Positions 44,126-53,267 of a stretch of DNA of 64,000 nucleotides are shown in pieces. Numbering within the stretch: the first letter of the stretch is position 1; each line of letters begins with the position of its first letter. This DNA comes from Faeciplasma sp045660445 (lineage in GTDB: Bacteria; Bacillota; Clostridia; Oscillospirales; Ruminococcaceae). The position numbers and the translations under genes were made by a program. The notes beneath the pieces were generated by a model. That model was given only the letters and a program-made list of their open reading frames with translations. It ran no database searches and was not told where the DNA came from. The DNA is taken from contig JAZRDR010000015.1 of the NCBI GenBank assembly GCA_045660445.1, forward strand, positions 7,136 through 71,135. The letters run 5' to 3'.

Positions 44126-44160
44126 TTCACCGCAGGGAAAGCTCTGCGGTGAATTTATTT
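44126..44160 (+). terminator. Intrinsic terminator of bioY-GH26
   Basis: A TTCACCGCAG/CTGCGGTGAA perfect stem followed by TTTATTT. Confidence 0.88.
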
Positions 44161-44226
44161 ACACTTTCGAAACAATATGTTGTAAAAAATATTACTTTGT
44201 TTTGTTGAGATTATTTCAAAAAACTA

Positions 44227-44255
44227 TTGTAAGATGGAAAGATATTTGGTAAAAT
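44227..44255 (+). promoter_or_regulatory. Promoter of the HlyD-FtsX pair
   Basis: TTGTAA (44227-44232), a 17-bp spacer and TAAAAT (44250-44255), about 48 bp before the adaptor gene. Confidence 0.55.
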
Positions 44256-44302
44256 CACTATAAGGCGAAATACACGCCAAATTGAAAGGATGAACGCGAA
44301 AT

Positions 44303-45349
44303 ATGAAACTCTCAAAATCCATTTTGCTTGTTTTAATGGCTGTTACAATGTTTGTAATGAGCGGCTGCTATTTCCTTCCCGAGGAAGAAGAAGTTTTAGA
44401 AGCTCCCGTTGTTAAAGCAAGCGAGGTATCCTACACAACCACCACTGCCGCACTTAAGGACATCACAAAGCAGATCCTTACAGCAGGCAAGATCGCTTCA
44501 GGAACAGAATATAACGCAAGATTCTCAACCATCGGCGGCAACATTAAGGACATTTATGTTGCAGCAGGCGACACTGTCGAGGTTGGAGATCTTATCGCTG
44601 AATTCGAGACCTATGAGCTTGATATTGAAATCGCGCTTATGGAGCTTGAAATGAGACGCGAAGAGCTTGAATATGAGATCGCTATTGAAAAGAAAGAAAG
44701 CGAAAACGTTAAGGCTAAAGAGCTTTTGGACATTCAGCTTTTGCAGAACGAGCTTGACAAGCTTTATGCTGAAAAGGCAGCAGCAAAGCTTTATACCGAC
44801 GTTGCAGGCACCGTTTCTTACGTTAAGACCTGCTCGCCCGGCGACTGGATAAATGCAGGCGAAGTCGTTGCAACAGTTATCGACATTACCGACCTTTATA
44901 TCGAGATCAAGCCTGACGAAAGCATAGGCGAATTTATGGCAGGCAGACCCATCACCATCAGATATGAGGGTGAATATTACGAAGGAACTATCGTTGAAAC
45001 CAAGACCACAAACGTTTGGGACGAGACAACAGGTAAGGCTAAGCTTGATGAAAACGGCGAAGAAGTTGTTGGAACTGCATCTGAAAGAGTTATCGTTAAG
45101 TTTAACGACCTTATTCCCGAATCCTCGGCTGTTGGCAACATTGCCGATACACTTTTGATTCTTGACAAGCGCGAAGGCGTTATCGTAATCTCTGCTAACC
45201 TTATCAAGAAGGTTAATGGTGTTGATTGCGTATACGTATTCGAAAACAACGAAAAGGTTCAAAGAAACATTACCACCGGTTTAAAGAGCGGTTCACTTGT
45301 GGAGATCACATCCGGACTTGAAGTGGGCGACGAGATCATCATCAGATAA
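44303..45349 (+). CDS. HlyD/RND-type adaptor lipoprotein
   Basis: 348 residues. The signal peptide ends in MSGC (Cys at about 22), so the adaptor is tethered to the outer face of the membrane. A lipoyl-like half-motif (GGNIKDIYVAAGDTVEVGDLIAEFE), a short coiled-coil hairpin (about 110-160) and the second lipoyl half (AGTVSYVKTCSPGDWINAGEVVATV) are followed by beta-barrel and membrane-proximal domains ending GLEVGDEIIIR. In Gram-positives such proteins pair with MacB/FtsX-type permeases. It is 36 bp upstream of one. Confidence 0.9.
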   Translation: MKLSKSILLVLMAVTMFVMSGCYFLPEEEEVLEAPVVKASEVSYTTTTAALKDITKQILTAGKIASGTEYNARFSTIGGNIKDIYVAAGDTVEVGDLIAEFETYELDIEIALMELEMRREELEYEIAIEKKESENVKAKELLDIQLLQNELDKLYAEKAAAKLYTDVAGTVSYVKTCSPGDWINAGEVVATVIDITDLYIEIKPDESIGEFMAGRPITIRYEGEYYEGTIVETKTTNVWDETTGKAKLDENGEEVVGTASERVIVKFNDLIPESSAVGNIADTLLILDKREGVIVISANLIKKVNGVDCVYVFENNEKVQRNITTGLKSGSLVEITSGLEVGDEIIIR

Positions 45350-45385
45350 TTTCGCAAGCTTTCATATATTTTAGGAGGAAAGAAA

Positions 45386-48241
45386 ATGCTCACTTTACTT
45401 TACAGAAAGATGCGCAATACAAAGTGGATGGTCATTTGTCTTCTCGTCGGATTTATTATGGCAACAGCCATGACAAGTACGATCCCGATATATATGCACG
45501 CTTCCTTGCAGAGAATGCTTATCAAGGATATGCAGGCATATCAGGAAGAGAACAACGAATATCCCGGTGTATATGCGGTCACAAAAACGATCGTGGGCGG
45601 CACATCGGCAAAGAATCAGCGTGCAAGCGTAAATAATACTTACGCTAATTCAGCAAACCGTTTCAACCAGCTTTTGGTGCCGTTCTTGAATTATAAGTGC
45701 TATACATACGATTCTTATCTTTATGTAACCAACATTGAATCTACCGAGCTTTCGATGCTTAAGCTTGGTGCAATGACAGAGCTTGACGGCCATATCGAGA
45801 TCATCGAGGGCAGAATGTATGAGCCCGGCAAGCGCGATGACGGTGTTTATGAAGTTATCTGTACCAAAATGGGCTTGCAGACAGCTCAGATCACAATGGG
45901 ACAGGTATATGAAGTTGCAAACATCTTGGATAAGAGCGATGTTCCCGGCACCGTTAAGATCGAAGTCGTAGGTATATTTGATATCACCAATCAAACAGAT
46001 ACCTATTGGTCTGAAGGCTTGACAAACTATGACAACACCTTCCTTACAGACTTTGATACCCTTGTCGGTAACGAAAACAAGGCTAACGGCGTCAGCGCAG
46101 CAGACGGTATTATTTACACCGGTGTTGTAAACATCACCTCTGTTGAATGCCGTTATATCATCGACTATCACAACATGGACATGAACGTTATCGGACACGT
46201 TCAGAACATGTTCGACCTTCATGAAGAAGCTTATAAGAGCGAAAACACAAGCTTTAAGGTTCCCGCGCGTGAGGTTCTTACAGCATATGCTGACAAGGCA
46301 GCAACCGTTGAATACATTCTTTTAATGCTTGATATTCCCGTTTGCTTAATGCTTGTATTCTATCTCTTCATGGTATCTCAGCTTAATATCGAATCTGAAA
46401 AGAATGAGATCGCAATGCTTAAGAGCCGCGGTGCTTCCTCGTTCCAGATCGTTAGAATTTATGCTTATGAAACACTTATTTTGGGTGCGGCTTCCGCTCT
46501 TATCGGCCCGTTTGTCGGATTGGGGCTTTGCAGCATCTTGGGCGTTTCAAACGGCTTCTTGGAATTCGTTAACCGTCCTGCACTTCAGGCAAAGCTTTCT
46601 GTAACAGCGTTCTTATATGCTATTGCTGCGGTTGCTGTATTCTTCATCACCACCTTGGTGCCTGTTGTTCCTGCATCGAAGATCTCCATCGTTGCACACA
46701 AGCAGAGAAAAGCAAAGAATTCCGACAAGCCCTTCTGGAAGAAGATGTACCTTGATTTCGCTTGCGTGATCTTGCCCGTTGCTTGGCTTTGGTATTATAA
46801 CAGACAGCAGGCAAAGCTTCTTGAGCAGGGAATTCAGCAAACCATCACCACAATGAACCCGCTTATGTTTGCGGCTTCAACCGTGTTCATTTTGGGTGCA
46901 GGCTTAATTTGCGTAAGACTTTATCCTTACTTCATCCGACTTGTTTATGCAATCGGCAGAAAGAAATGGTCCCCCGCAGCATATATTTCTCTTAACAATA
47001 TTGGACGTTCCTCCTCTGGAAGAGAACAGTTCATCATGATCTTCCTTATCCTTACGGTTGCTCTTGGTATCTTCTCGGCAAACACAGCCCGTGCGATCAA
47101 CCGCAACACCGAAGAGAGAATTAAATATAACCTTGGCGCTGACCTTGTTATTGAAGAAGCTTGGAAGACCACCAGAGTTAAGGTTTATTCAGAAGAGGAC
47201 GGCGGCGAAACAAGCGTTACTCAGTATACTGAGCCTGTATTCGAAAGATATGAAAATCTTGCAGGCGTTGACGTTGCAACACCTGTATTCAAGCGCGATA
47301 CTGTTCAGTTAAACTTCAACGATAAAACTCAGACCGACTGTACTGTAATGGGTATCGTTGCTCACCAGTTCGCAGAGGTTTGCTGGTTCAGAGATAACCT
47401 TTTGCCTGTTCATATCAACCACTATATCAATGCTTTAAGCGAATGTCAGGACGGCGTTATCATCTCGACCTCTTACCAGGAAAAATACGGAGTTAATCTG
47501 GGCGACAGAATCTCTATTAAGTGGAGCAAGAACGACTGGTTTGAAGCAACTGTTGTTGCAGTTGTTGATTACTGGCCGAGCATGAACCCCAACGAGCTTA
47601 ATTCCGCAGGAAATAAGCGCGACTTCGTAATCCTTAACTATGATTACATCACCCTTATGACCATTACCGAGCCTTATCAGGTTTGGTGCTCGCTTGAAGA
47701 GGATGCATCCGTTGCCGAGCTTTATGAATCGGTTGTTGCTGCTGATATCACAGCAACAAGACTTGATGTTGCTTCTCAGCTCGTAACCTCCTCGAAGACC
47801 GACGCTGTATTGCAGGGCGTTAACGGTGCTCTTACATTGGGCTTCATCATCATAATGGCAATGTGCTTCATCGGCTTCTTGATCTATTGGATCCTTTCCA
47901 TCAAAGGCAGAACCCTTCAGTTCGGTATCTTAAGAGCAATGGGTATGTCGTTTGGCGAGATCATCTCGATGATCGTTTACGAGCAGGTTCTCGTATCCGG
48001 CGTTTCGATCTTCCTTTCGATCATCATCGGCGGCATGGCTTCCGACTTGTTCGTGCCTTTGTTCCAGGTTCTTTACAATGTAACCGATCAGGTTCCTCCT
48101 TTCGTAGTAGTATCTGAAAGAAGCGACTATATCAAGCTTTATATCATCGTTGGCATTATGCTCTTGGTTGGCTTTGCAGTTATCGCAAGACTTATCAAGC
48201 AGATCAATATCAACAAGGCACTTAAGCTTGGCGAAGACTAA
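45386..48241 (+). CDS. FtsX-fold ABC permease, duplicated, 951 residues
   Basis: A long permease with one N-terminal TM (about 13-33), an extracytoplasmic domain (about 35-310), three TMs (about 312-430, with SQLNIESEKNEIAMLKSRGASSF, the FtsX coupling segment), a further TM pair around 460-530, a second FtsX start (IGRSSSGREQFIMIFLILTVALGIF), a second outer domain (about 580-800) and three last TMs with GRTLQFGILRAMGMSFGEI. This double-FtsX layout is that of the PF02687 family with two permease units. It has no ATPase beside it; the two MacB-type ATPases at 28.2-29.9 kb are the best candidates. AGGAGGAAAG precedes the ATG. Confidence 0.9.
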   Translation: MLTLLYRKMRNTKWMVICLLVGFIMATAMTSTIPIYMHASLQRMLIKDMQAYQEENNEYPGVYAVTKTIVGGTSAKNQRASVNNTYANSANRFNQLLVPFLNYKCYTYDSYLYVTNIESTELSMLKLGAMTELDGHIEIIEGRMYEPGKRDDGVYEVICTKMGLQTAQITMGQVYEVANILDKSDVPGTVKIEVVGIFDITNQTDTYWSEGLTNYDNTFLTDFDTLVGNENKANGVSAADGIIYTGVVNITSVECRYIIDYHNMDMNVIGHVQNMFDLHEEAYKSENTSFKVPAREVLTAYADKAATVEYILLMLDIPVCLMLVFYLFMVSQLNIESEKNEIAMLKSRGASSFQIVRIYAYETLILGAASALIGPFVGLGLCSILGVSNGFLEFVNRPALQAKLSVTAFLYAIAAVAVFFITTLVPVVPASKISIVAHKQRKAKNSDKPFWKKMYLDFACVILPVAWLWYYNRQQAKLLEQGIQQTITTMNPLMFAASTVFILGAGLICVRLYPYFIRLVYAIGRKKWSPAAYISLNNIGRSSSGREQFIMIFLILTVALGIFSANTARAINRNTEERIKYNLGADLVIEEAWKTTRVKVYSEEDGGETSVTQYTEPVFERYENLAGVDVATPVFKRDTVQLNFNDKTQTDCTVMGIVAHQFAEVCWFRDNLLPVHINHYINALSECQDGVIISTSYQEKYGVNLGDRISIKWSKNDWFEATVVAVVDYWPSMNPNELNSAGNKRDFVILNYDYITLMTITEPYQVWCSLEEDASVAELYESVVAADITATRLDVASQLVTSSKTDAVLQGVNGALTLGFIIIMAMCFIGFLIYWILSIKGRTLQFGILRAMGMSFGEIISMIVYEQVLVSGVSIFLSIIIGGMASDLFVPLFQVLYNVTDQVPPFVVVSERSDYIKLYIIVGIMLLVGFAVIARLIKQININKALKLGED

Positions 48242-48250
48242 TAATAAATT

Positions 48251-48275
48251 AAGCCCCCGTTTTCGGGGGCTTTTT
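48251..48275 (+). terminator. Intrinsic terminator after the FtsX permease
   Basis: An AAGCCCCCG/CGGGGGCTT stem followed by TTT. Confidence 0.9.
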
Positions 48276-48281
48276 CATGTA

Positions 48282-48311
48282 TTGACAAAGATTTTTTATC
48301 TGTGCTACAAT
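48282..48311 (+). promoter_or_regulatory. Promoter of the acyltransferase gene
   Basis: Exact TTGACA (48282-48287), an 18-bp spacer and TACAAT (48306-48311). Transcription would begin at about 48318, so the ATG at 48319 would be leaderless; this favours the downstream TTG start. Confidence 0.7.
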
Positions 48312-48348
48312 TAACAGGATGTCAGCACAACAAAAGGAAGTGAGCATT

Positions 48349-49094
48349 TTGGAACAAAAACCGCGCTATCATTTACTTGACAGCTTGCGCGCCATAGCAC
48401 TTATAAATATGATAGCCTATCACGCGATGTATGACTTGGTTTATATATTCGGTGTCAGAGCAAAGTGGTATATGACCGAGGCAAGCGACATTTGGCAGAT
48501 GTTCATTTGCTGCACGTTTATAATCCTCTCCGGATTTTGCTGGCAGCTTGGCGGCAAAAAGCTTAAACGCGGACTTGTGGTGCTTGCAGGCTCGGCGATA
48601 ATAACACTTGTAACGGTGGTGTTCATGCCCTCGCAGAAGATACTCTTTGGCGTGTTAAGCCTTATAGGCTCGGCAATGATAATCATGATACCTTTGCATC
48701 ACGTTTTTAAAAGGATAAATCCGTTTGTGGGCGCAATCTTTGCTTGCTTTTATATTCGATGTTTAGAAACATCAACCACGGCGGAGTGTATTTATTTAAG
48801 ACAATGCTGTTTGCTCTTCCGCAGGAGGTATATGCAAACAATTTCACTGCATATCTTGGCTTTCCGCCGTTCATGTTCTCGTCAAGCGATTATTTCCCGC
48901 TTTTGCCTTGGACATTCCTTTATTTTGTGGGATACTTCTTATACGGAGTTTTCGCTCGTCTTAACCTTTTAAGATTTTTGCAGAGGCCGAGAATTAAGCC
49001 TCTTGAATGGATCGGCCGCAATTCGCTTATAATCTACATGCTTCACCAGCCCGTTGTTTATGGGGTTTTGTACTTCTTCTTTGAAATATTATAA
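48349..49094 (+). pseudogene. DUF1624/heparan-alpha-glucosaminide acetyltransferase-like protein, one frameshift
   Basis: A multi-TM membrane protein of the DUF1624 (HGSNAT-like) group: DSLRAIALINMIAYHAMYDL at the start and WIGRNSLIIYMLHQPVVYGVLYFF at the end. The reading frame changes between the halves. The first frame runs well to about 48747 and the second continues from there, joined naturally as GAIFACFLYSMFRNINHGG if one T is added to the T-run at 48748-48751. So one base seems missing, either a true mutation or an assembly error. Repaired length is about 249 residues. The TTG at 48349 is chosen because AAGGAAG is eight bases upstream. Family members move acetyl groups across a membrane; the substrate is unknown. 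Confidence 0.75.
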
Positions 49095-49097
49095 AAA

Positions 49098-49132
49098 ATC
49101 GCCTGCTGAATTTTAGCAGGCGATCGTTTTTT
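49098..49132. terminator. Bidirectional terminator between convergent genes
   Basis: An ATCGCCTGCT/AGCAGGCGAT stem with A-run before and T-run after, so it can serve both the acyltransferase and the ROK-like gene. Confidence 0.88.
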
Positions 49133-49141
49133 GATGTTAAT

Positions 49142-49782
49142 TTATTGTTTGTATAACAAAAGGTCTCTTATAACTTTTGCAGCGCCAAAGAGATAAAGCC
49201 CCTCGGGCCGAATATTTGCGATGCGCTCGTCAAGAGAAAGAAATTCTTGTGCAGATTCAAACACAACAGGCAAGTCGGAATTTTTTTCACCTGGGAAATG
49301 ATATCTTCGGCATTTTGGCTTGAGAAGAAGCGCTCGGCAGAATCAAGCTTGATGCACAGACCTATCCCCAAAAGCGAGTTAGCTTCAAGGCAGGAATCGC
49401 GGAGCAGGCGCATCGCCGTTTCGTGACCGGCACTAAAAGCATCCTCCTTCGAGGTCTCATCGGTTACTGCCATCGACATCTTGCCCAAAACGTCGCCCTT
49501 AACGGTGGTTAAGCCGATGCTTAAAACATTATCGGCAAAGCCGATGCCGAGAGCAAATTTATAGGTTGGGTTTAAGTCGAGCAGGGTGTTTTTCCGTCCG
49601 CGTGCTTTTTTTGCCATTCGATATCCAAGCTCTATAAGCACGCCCTCGTCGATAAGTGCGGCAACAGCCTCGCAGATGTGCGAAGCTGAAAGCCCAAACT
49701 TTTTTGCAAGCTCGGTACGCGAGGCAGGGCCGTCGTGGCAGATAGAGAGCATGATGCGATTTTTAACGCTCACGGCGATCAC
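49142..49782 (-). pseudogene. Short ROK-like HTH regulator, one frameshift
   Basis: The N-terminus is a winged-helix of the NagC/ROK or MarR kind (SRTELAKKFGLSASHICEAVAAL, about 20-45). An actin-fold start follows (FALGIGFADNVLSIGLTTVKGDVL, about 72-95), as in ROK repressors. The open frame ends at 49168 with a nonsense-like tail. If one A is added to the A7 run (forward T-run 49281-49287), the protein instead continues NSDLPVVFESAQEFLSLDE...EGLYLFGAAKVIRDLLLYKQ to a stop at 49142, which looks genuine. Even repaired it has about 213 residues and lacks the sugar-kinase half of ROK proteins. It overlaps the histidine kinase gene by four bases. Confidence 0.7.
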
Positions 49783-51236
49783 CTCTTTGTGGCAGAGCTG
49801 TCAGCTCGTCTGATCTCGAACCAGAAGGTCGAGCCCTTGCCAAGCTCGCTTTGAACACCGAAACGGGTGTTGTGAAGCTTTAATATTTCTTTAACAATGG
49901 AAAGGCCCAAGCCGGTGCCAACAATATCACGCTTTGTGCGCTCGTCGCGGTAATAGCGGTCGAAGATCATCGGAAGCTTTTCCTTTGAAATGCCGGTGCC
50001 GAAGTCAATAACCTCAACCTTTACGGCGGTGGGGGAGTTTGTGGTCTTGATAATTATTTTCCTTGAATCACCGCTGTAATTAACGGCGTTGTTGATGAAA
50101 TTATACATAACCTGTTCAAGACGCGCCTCATCACCGACACACGTCACGTCTCCGGCAGACTCGTGGATAAATTCAAAGCCTGACTGCTCCTTTAAAAGCT
50201 GATATCTTAAAAGGATCGAGCTTATGAAGTCGTCGATAGAGAATTCATCGAATGACATATCAACAGTTTTGCTTTGAAGCTTTGAAAGCTCAAGCATTGA
50301 GCTTACAAGTGCGGAAAGGCGGTCGGTCTCGTCGATGATAACGCCCAAATGCTCGTTTCTCTTTTGGGGATTATCTCCCGAGAGGTCTCTTATCATCTCG
50401 GCATAGGCTTTTATCATCGTTAAAGGAGTTCTAAGGTCGTGAGAAACGTTCGCTATAAGATCGTTCCTTAAAGAATCGACCTTCGAGATCTCGCCTGCGG
50501 CATAGTTAAGAGTGTCGGCAAGACGGTTTACCTCGGTATAAGAGCCGCCCTCAAAGTGGGTGGAGTAATCGCCCGATGCGAGCTTGTTTGCCGATTCGGT
50601 GATATGTGTGAACGGGCTTGAAATTCTCTTCGAAAGCAATAAAGATACCCAAAGTGCAGCGATCAGAACAAGCGGGAAGATATAGAAAAGCTGTTCCATG
50701 ATTATATCAACTGTGGGACCGATAGGCTCTAGCGGAGCGTTTATAAAGATGATGTAGTTTGTAAAGCCGATTATCTGACCATATACAAGCTCGACTGTGC
50801 CGAATCGGCTGTTAACGATAGTCTCTAAAATATATCCGCCCGACGATTTTGCAAGGTCGTTTCGATAGGCAAAAAGTCGATACCCCTGGCTGTCGGCAAT
50901 AATGGAATATCCGCCCGAATAGTCAGCCTTTGTGATGATGTTTCCATACCAGTCGGTAACGGCAACACTCATCGTGTTTTGATAGGCAAGCTCTTCGACA
51001 AGCCCCTCGATCGCTGCAGGCTTTTGCTGATCGAAATTCTCTGTTATCTCCTGAGCGACCGAGCGAATAGTGCGGCGGCAGGAGTATTCGTAATAGGCGT
51101 TTAATGAAAGCACCTGGAAGAACCAAAGCAGCAAAAGCATTACGACTGTGAACGCCGCAAAATGCAGCCATATCGTTGTTCTTAGGGTTCGTTCCTCTTT
51201 CGGACGCCGATTTTTTCGTTTAACGGATGTCGTCAA
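49779..51236 (-). CDS. Sensor histidine kinase
   Basis: About 485 residues: TM1 (about 22-46), an extracytoplasmic sensor (about 47-175), TM2 (about 180-205), HAMP (about 206-258), HisKA with the phospho-His in VSHDLRTPLTMIKAYAEMI, then the HATPase domain with N-box NFINNAVNYSG, G1 DFGTGISKEKL and G2 GTGLGLSIVKEI. It forms a two-component pair with the OmpR-type regulator upstream, which it overlaps by 17 bp. The TTG at 51236 is the furthest possible start; the exact one is unsure. The signal it senses is unknown. Confidence 0.92.
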   Translation of the reverse strand: MTTSVKRKNRRPKEERTLRTTIWLHFAAFTVVMLLLLWFFQVLSLNAYYEYSCRRTIRSVAQEITENFDQQKPAAIEGLVEELAYQNTMSVAVTDWYGNIITKADYSGGYSIIADSQGYRLFAYRNDLAKSSGGYILETIVNSRFGTVELVYGQIIGFTNYIIFINAPLEPIGPTVDIIMEQLFYIFPLVLIAALWVSLLLSKRISSPFTHITESANKLASGDYSTHFEGGSYTEVNRLADTLNYAAGEISKVDSLRNDLIANVSHDLRTPLTMIKAYAEMIRDLSGDNPQKRNEHLGVIIDETDRLSALVSSMLELSKLQSKTVDMSFDEFSIDDFISSILLRYQLLKEQSGFEFIHESAGDVTCVGDEARLEQVMYNFINNAVNYSGDSRKIIIKTTNSPTAVKVEVIDFGTGISKEKLPMIFDRYYRDERTKRDIVGTGLGLSIVKEILKLHNTRFGVQSELGKGSTFWFEIRRADSSATKR

Positions 51237-51897
51237 ATTTATATCCCATTCCTCTCAAGGTGACGATAAGGTCACGGTATGGACCAAGGCTGTTTCGAAG
51301 CATTTTGATGTGAGTGTCAACGGTTCTGTCATCGCCATAGAAGTCGAATCCCCAAACCTCTTCCAAAAGCTTTTCGCGGCTCATAGCAATGTTCATATTC
51401 TTTGCCAAATAGAAGAGGATATCATATTCCTTGGGGGTCATCTGAACGCGTTTGCCGTCGATGGTAACGTCGCGTGCTGCAAAGTTTATAACAAGTCCTT
51501 TATAGCGAATAACTCCGTCGTCATCGGGAGTAGCGCCCCTCTTAAGAGCGACCTTGATCCTTGCCATAAGCTCCTTGGGAGAGAAGGGTTTAACAACATA
51601 GTCGTCAATTCCAACCTCGAATCCGAAAAGCTTGTCATATTCCTCTCCTCGTGCCGAGAGCATGATCACAGGAATGTTTTTGATCTTCTTGATTTCCTTG
51701 CAGGCAGAATATCCGTCAAGTCGGGGCATCATAATGTCCAAAACTATGCAGTCGATAGAGTCAGCATCAGCGCGCACCTTTTCAACAGCTTCCATGCCGT
51801 CGCCCGCCTCGATAACCTCGTATCCTTCAAAAACCGCATATTCCTTAACAACCTCGCGGATCTTGATCTCGTCATCAACAATTAAAATCTTTGCCAA
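51220..51897 (-). CDS. OmpR/PhoB-family response regulator
   Basis: 225 residues. A receiver domain (1-120) has the acidic pair in IVDDE, phospho-Asp in CIVLDIMMPRLDG (about 53) and the Lys in VVKPFSPKEL. A C-terminal winged helix (about 130-225) contains LTPKEYDILFYLAKN-type recognition and ends MGYKFDD. The start is TTG, supported by AAGGAGG eight bases upstream. It is the first gene of a regulator-kinase-ROK-like operon. No target can be assigned. Confidence 0.94.
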   Translation of the reverse strand: MAKILIVDDEIKIREVVKEYAVFEGYEVIEAGDGMEAVEKVRADADSIDCIVLDIMMPRLDGYSACKEIKKIKNIPVIMLSARGEEYDKLFGFEVGIDDYVVKPFSPKELMARIKVALKRGATPDDDGVIRYKGLVINFAARDVTIDGKRVQMTPKEYDILFYLAKNMNIAMSREKLLEEVWGFDFYGDDRTVDTHIKMLRNSLGPYRDLIVTLRGMGYKFDDIR

Positions 51898-52018
51898 AGT
51901 TTAAACCTCCTTAAAAGTGTATATCTCGTTAATTATATTATAGGCTCTAAATGTGTCCGAATTATGAAATTATTCCGACATTTTATAAAAATGCTTGATA
52001 AAATGCGTATAAACACAA

Positions 52019-52047
52019 TTGTAATTTCGCTTGGGTTGTGATATTAT
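52019..52047 (+). promoter_or_regulatory. Promoter of the rRNA methyltransferase gene
   Basis: TTGTAA (52019-52024), 17-bp spacer, TATTAT (52042-52047), about 32 bp before the start. Confidence 0.6.
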
Positions 52048-52078
52048 TTTTCTAATAATAAAAAACAAGGATGTAACT

Positions 52079-53254
52079 ATGGAGAATTTAAATAAAACAC
52101 AGCAAAACACCGGCTTGTGCGAGGTGTATAAAAAGTGTTCGGGCTGTCAGCTCATGAAACTTGAATATGGGGAGCAGTTGAGCTTGAAGCAGGCTAAAAT
52201 AATCAAGCTTTTCGGCAAGTTTTGCCACGTTGATGAGATAATCGGCATGGAAAACCCTTTGCACTATCGCAACAAGGCAACTCAGGTGTTTAAGCTTACA
52301 CACCCCAATAAAAGAATAATCAGCGGAATTTATCAGTCGACAACGGGCGGAATCGTAAGCTGCGACCACTGCTTACTCGAGGATGAAAAATCAAGCGCGA
52401 TAATCCGTGCTATCCGCCATTTAATGCCGAAATATAAGCTTTTGCCATATGATGAATATTCGGGCAAGGGGCTTTTGCGCCACGTTTTGGTTAGAAAAGG
52501 TACAGTCAGCGGCGAATATATGGTTTGCTTGGTGACGGCTTCGCCCATCTTCCCCAAGGGCAAGGAATTGGCAGCCGAGCTTGTATCAAAATATCCTGAA
52601 ATTAAAACGGTCGTGCAAAACATTTCAACCGTTCCCGGCAAGGTGATGCTTGGCGATGCCGAAAAGGTTCTTTATGGCACCGGCGAGATAAGCGACACTC
52701 TTTTGGGGCTTAAGTTTGCGATATCTGCACGCTCGTTCTATCAAGTGAATCACGTTCAGACCGAAAAGCTTTATTCAAAAGCTATCGAGCTTGCATCCCT
52801 TAAGGGCGACGAAAGGGTTTTAGACTGCTATTGCGGCATCGGCACCATCGGGCTTATTGCAAGCAGAAAGTGCGGTGAGGTTTTGGGCGTTGAATCAAAC
52901 GCCGCCGCTATAAAGGATGCAAAGAAGAACGCGAAGATAAACGGAATTAAGAATGCGGGCTTTGTATGCTCGGACACGGGCAACCTTTTAGAGGAGCTTT
53001 GTGAGCAGGGCGAAAGAGCAGACGTTGTGATGCTCGACCCCGCGCGTGCAGGCTGCGATAAGAAAACCCTCGCTTCGATTTTAAAGATGATGCCCGAAAG
53101 GATCGTTTATGTATCCTGCAACCCCGAAACTCAGGAGCGTGACGTAAAGGAGCTTGTTAAGGGCGGATACAAGGTCAGACGTGTTCAGCCGGTTGATATG
53201 TTCCCGTTTACAAGCCATGTAGAAAATATTTGTTTGCTTGAAAGAAAAGCTTAA
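52079..53254 (+). CDS. rlmD: 23S rRNA (uracil-5-)-methyltransferase, RumA/RlmCD type
   Basis: 391 residues. An iron-sulfur-type Cys set (CEVYKKCSGCQL, with a later CDHC) lies at the N-terminus. The SAM-binding domain has LDCYCGIGTIGLIA (about 258), then DPARAGCD, and the catalytic Cys is in YVSCNPETQERD (about 348). No TRAM domain is seen at the N-terminus, as in short clostridial members. It methylates uridine in 23S rRNA (position 747 and/or 1939 in known cases). The ORF opens 16 codons earlier, but AAGGATG spacing and similarity favour the ATG at 52079. It is followed 13 bp later by an oxidoreductase gene. Confidence 0.92.
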   Translation: MENLNKTQQNTGLCEVYKKCSGCQLMKLEYGEQLSLKQAKIIKLFGKFCHVDEIIGMENPLHYRNKATQVFKLTHPNKRIISGIYQSTTGGIVSCDHCLLEDEKSSAIIRAIRHLMPKYKLLPYDEYSGKGLLRHVLVRKGTVSGEYMVCLVTASPIFPKGKELAAELVSKYPEIKTVVQNISTVPGKVMLGDAEKVLYGTGEISDTLLGLKFAISARSFYQVNHVQTEKLYSKAIELASLKGDERVLDCYCGIGTIGLIASRKCGEVLGVESNAAAIKDAKKNAKINGIKNAGFVCSDTGNLLEELCEQGERADVVMLDPARAGCDKKTLASILKMMPERIVYVSCNPETQERDVKELVKGGYKVRRVQPVDMFPFTSHVENICLLERKA

Positions 53255-53267
53255 GGAGGAACGCAAA

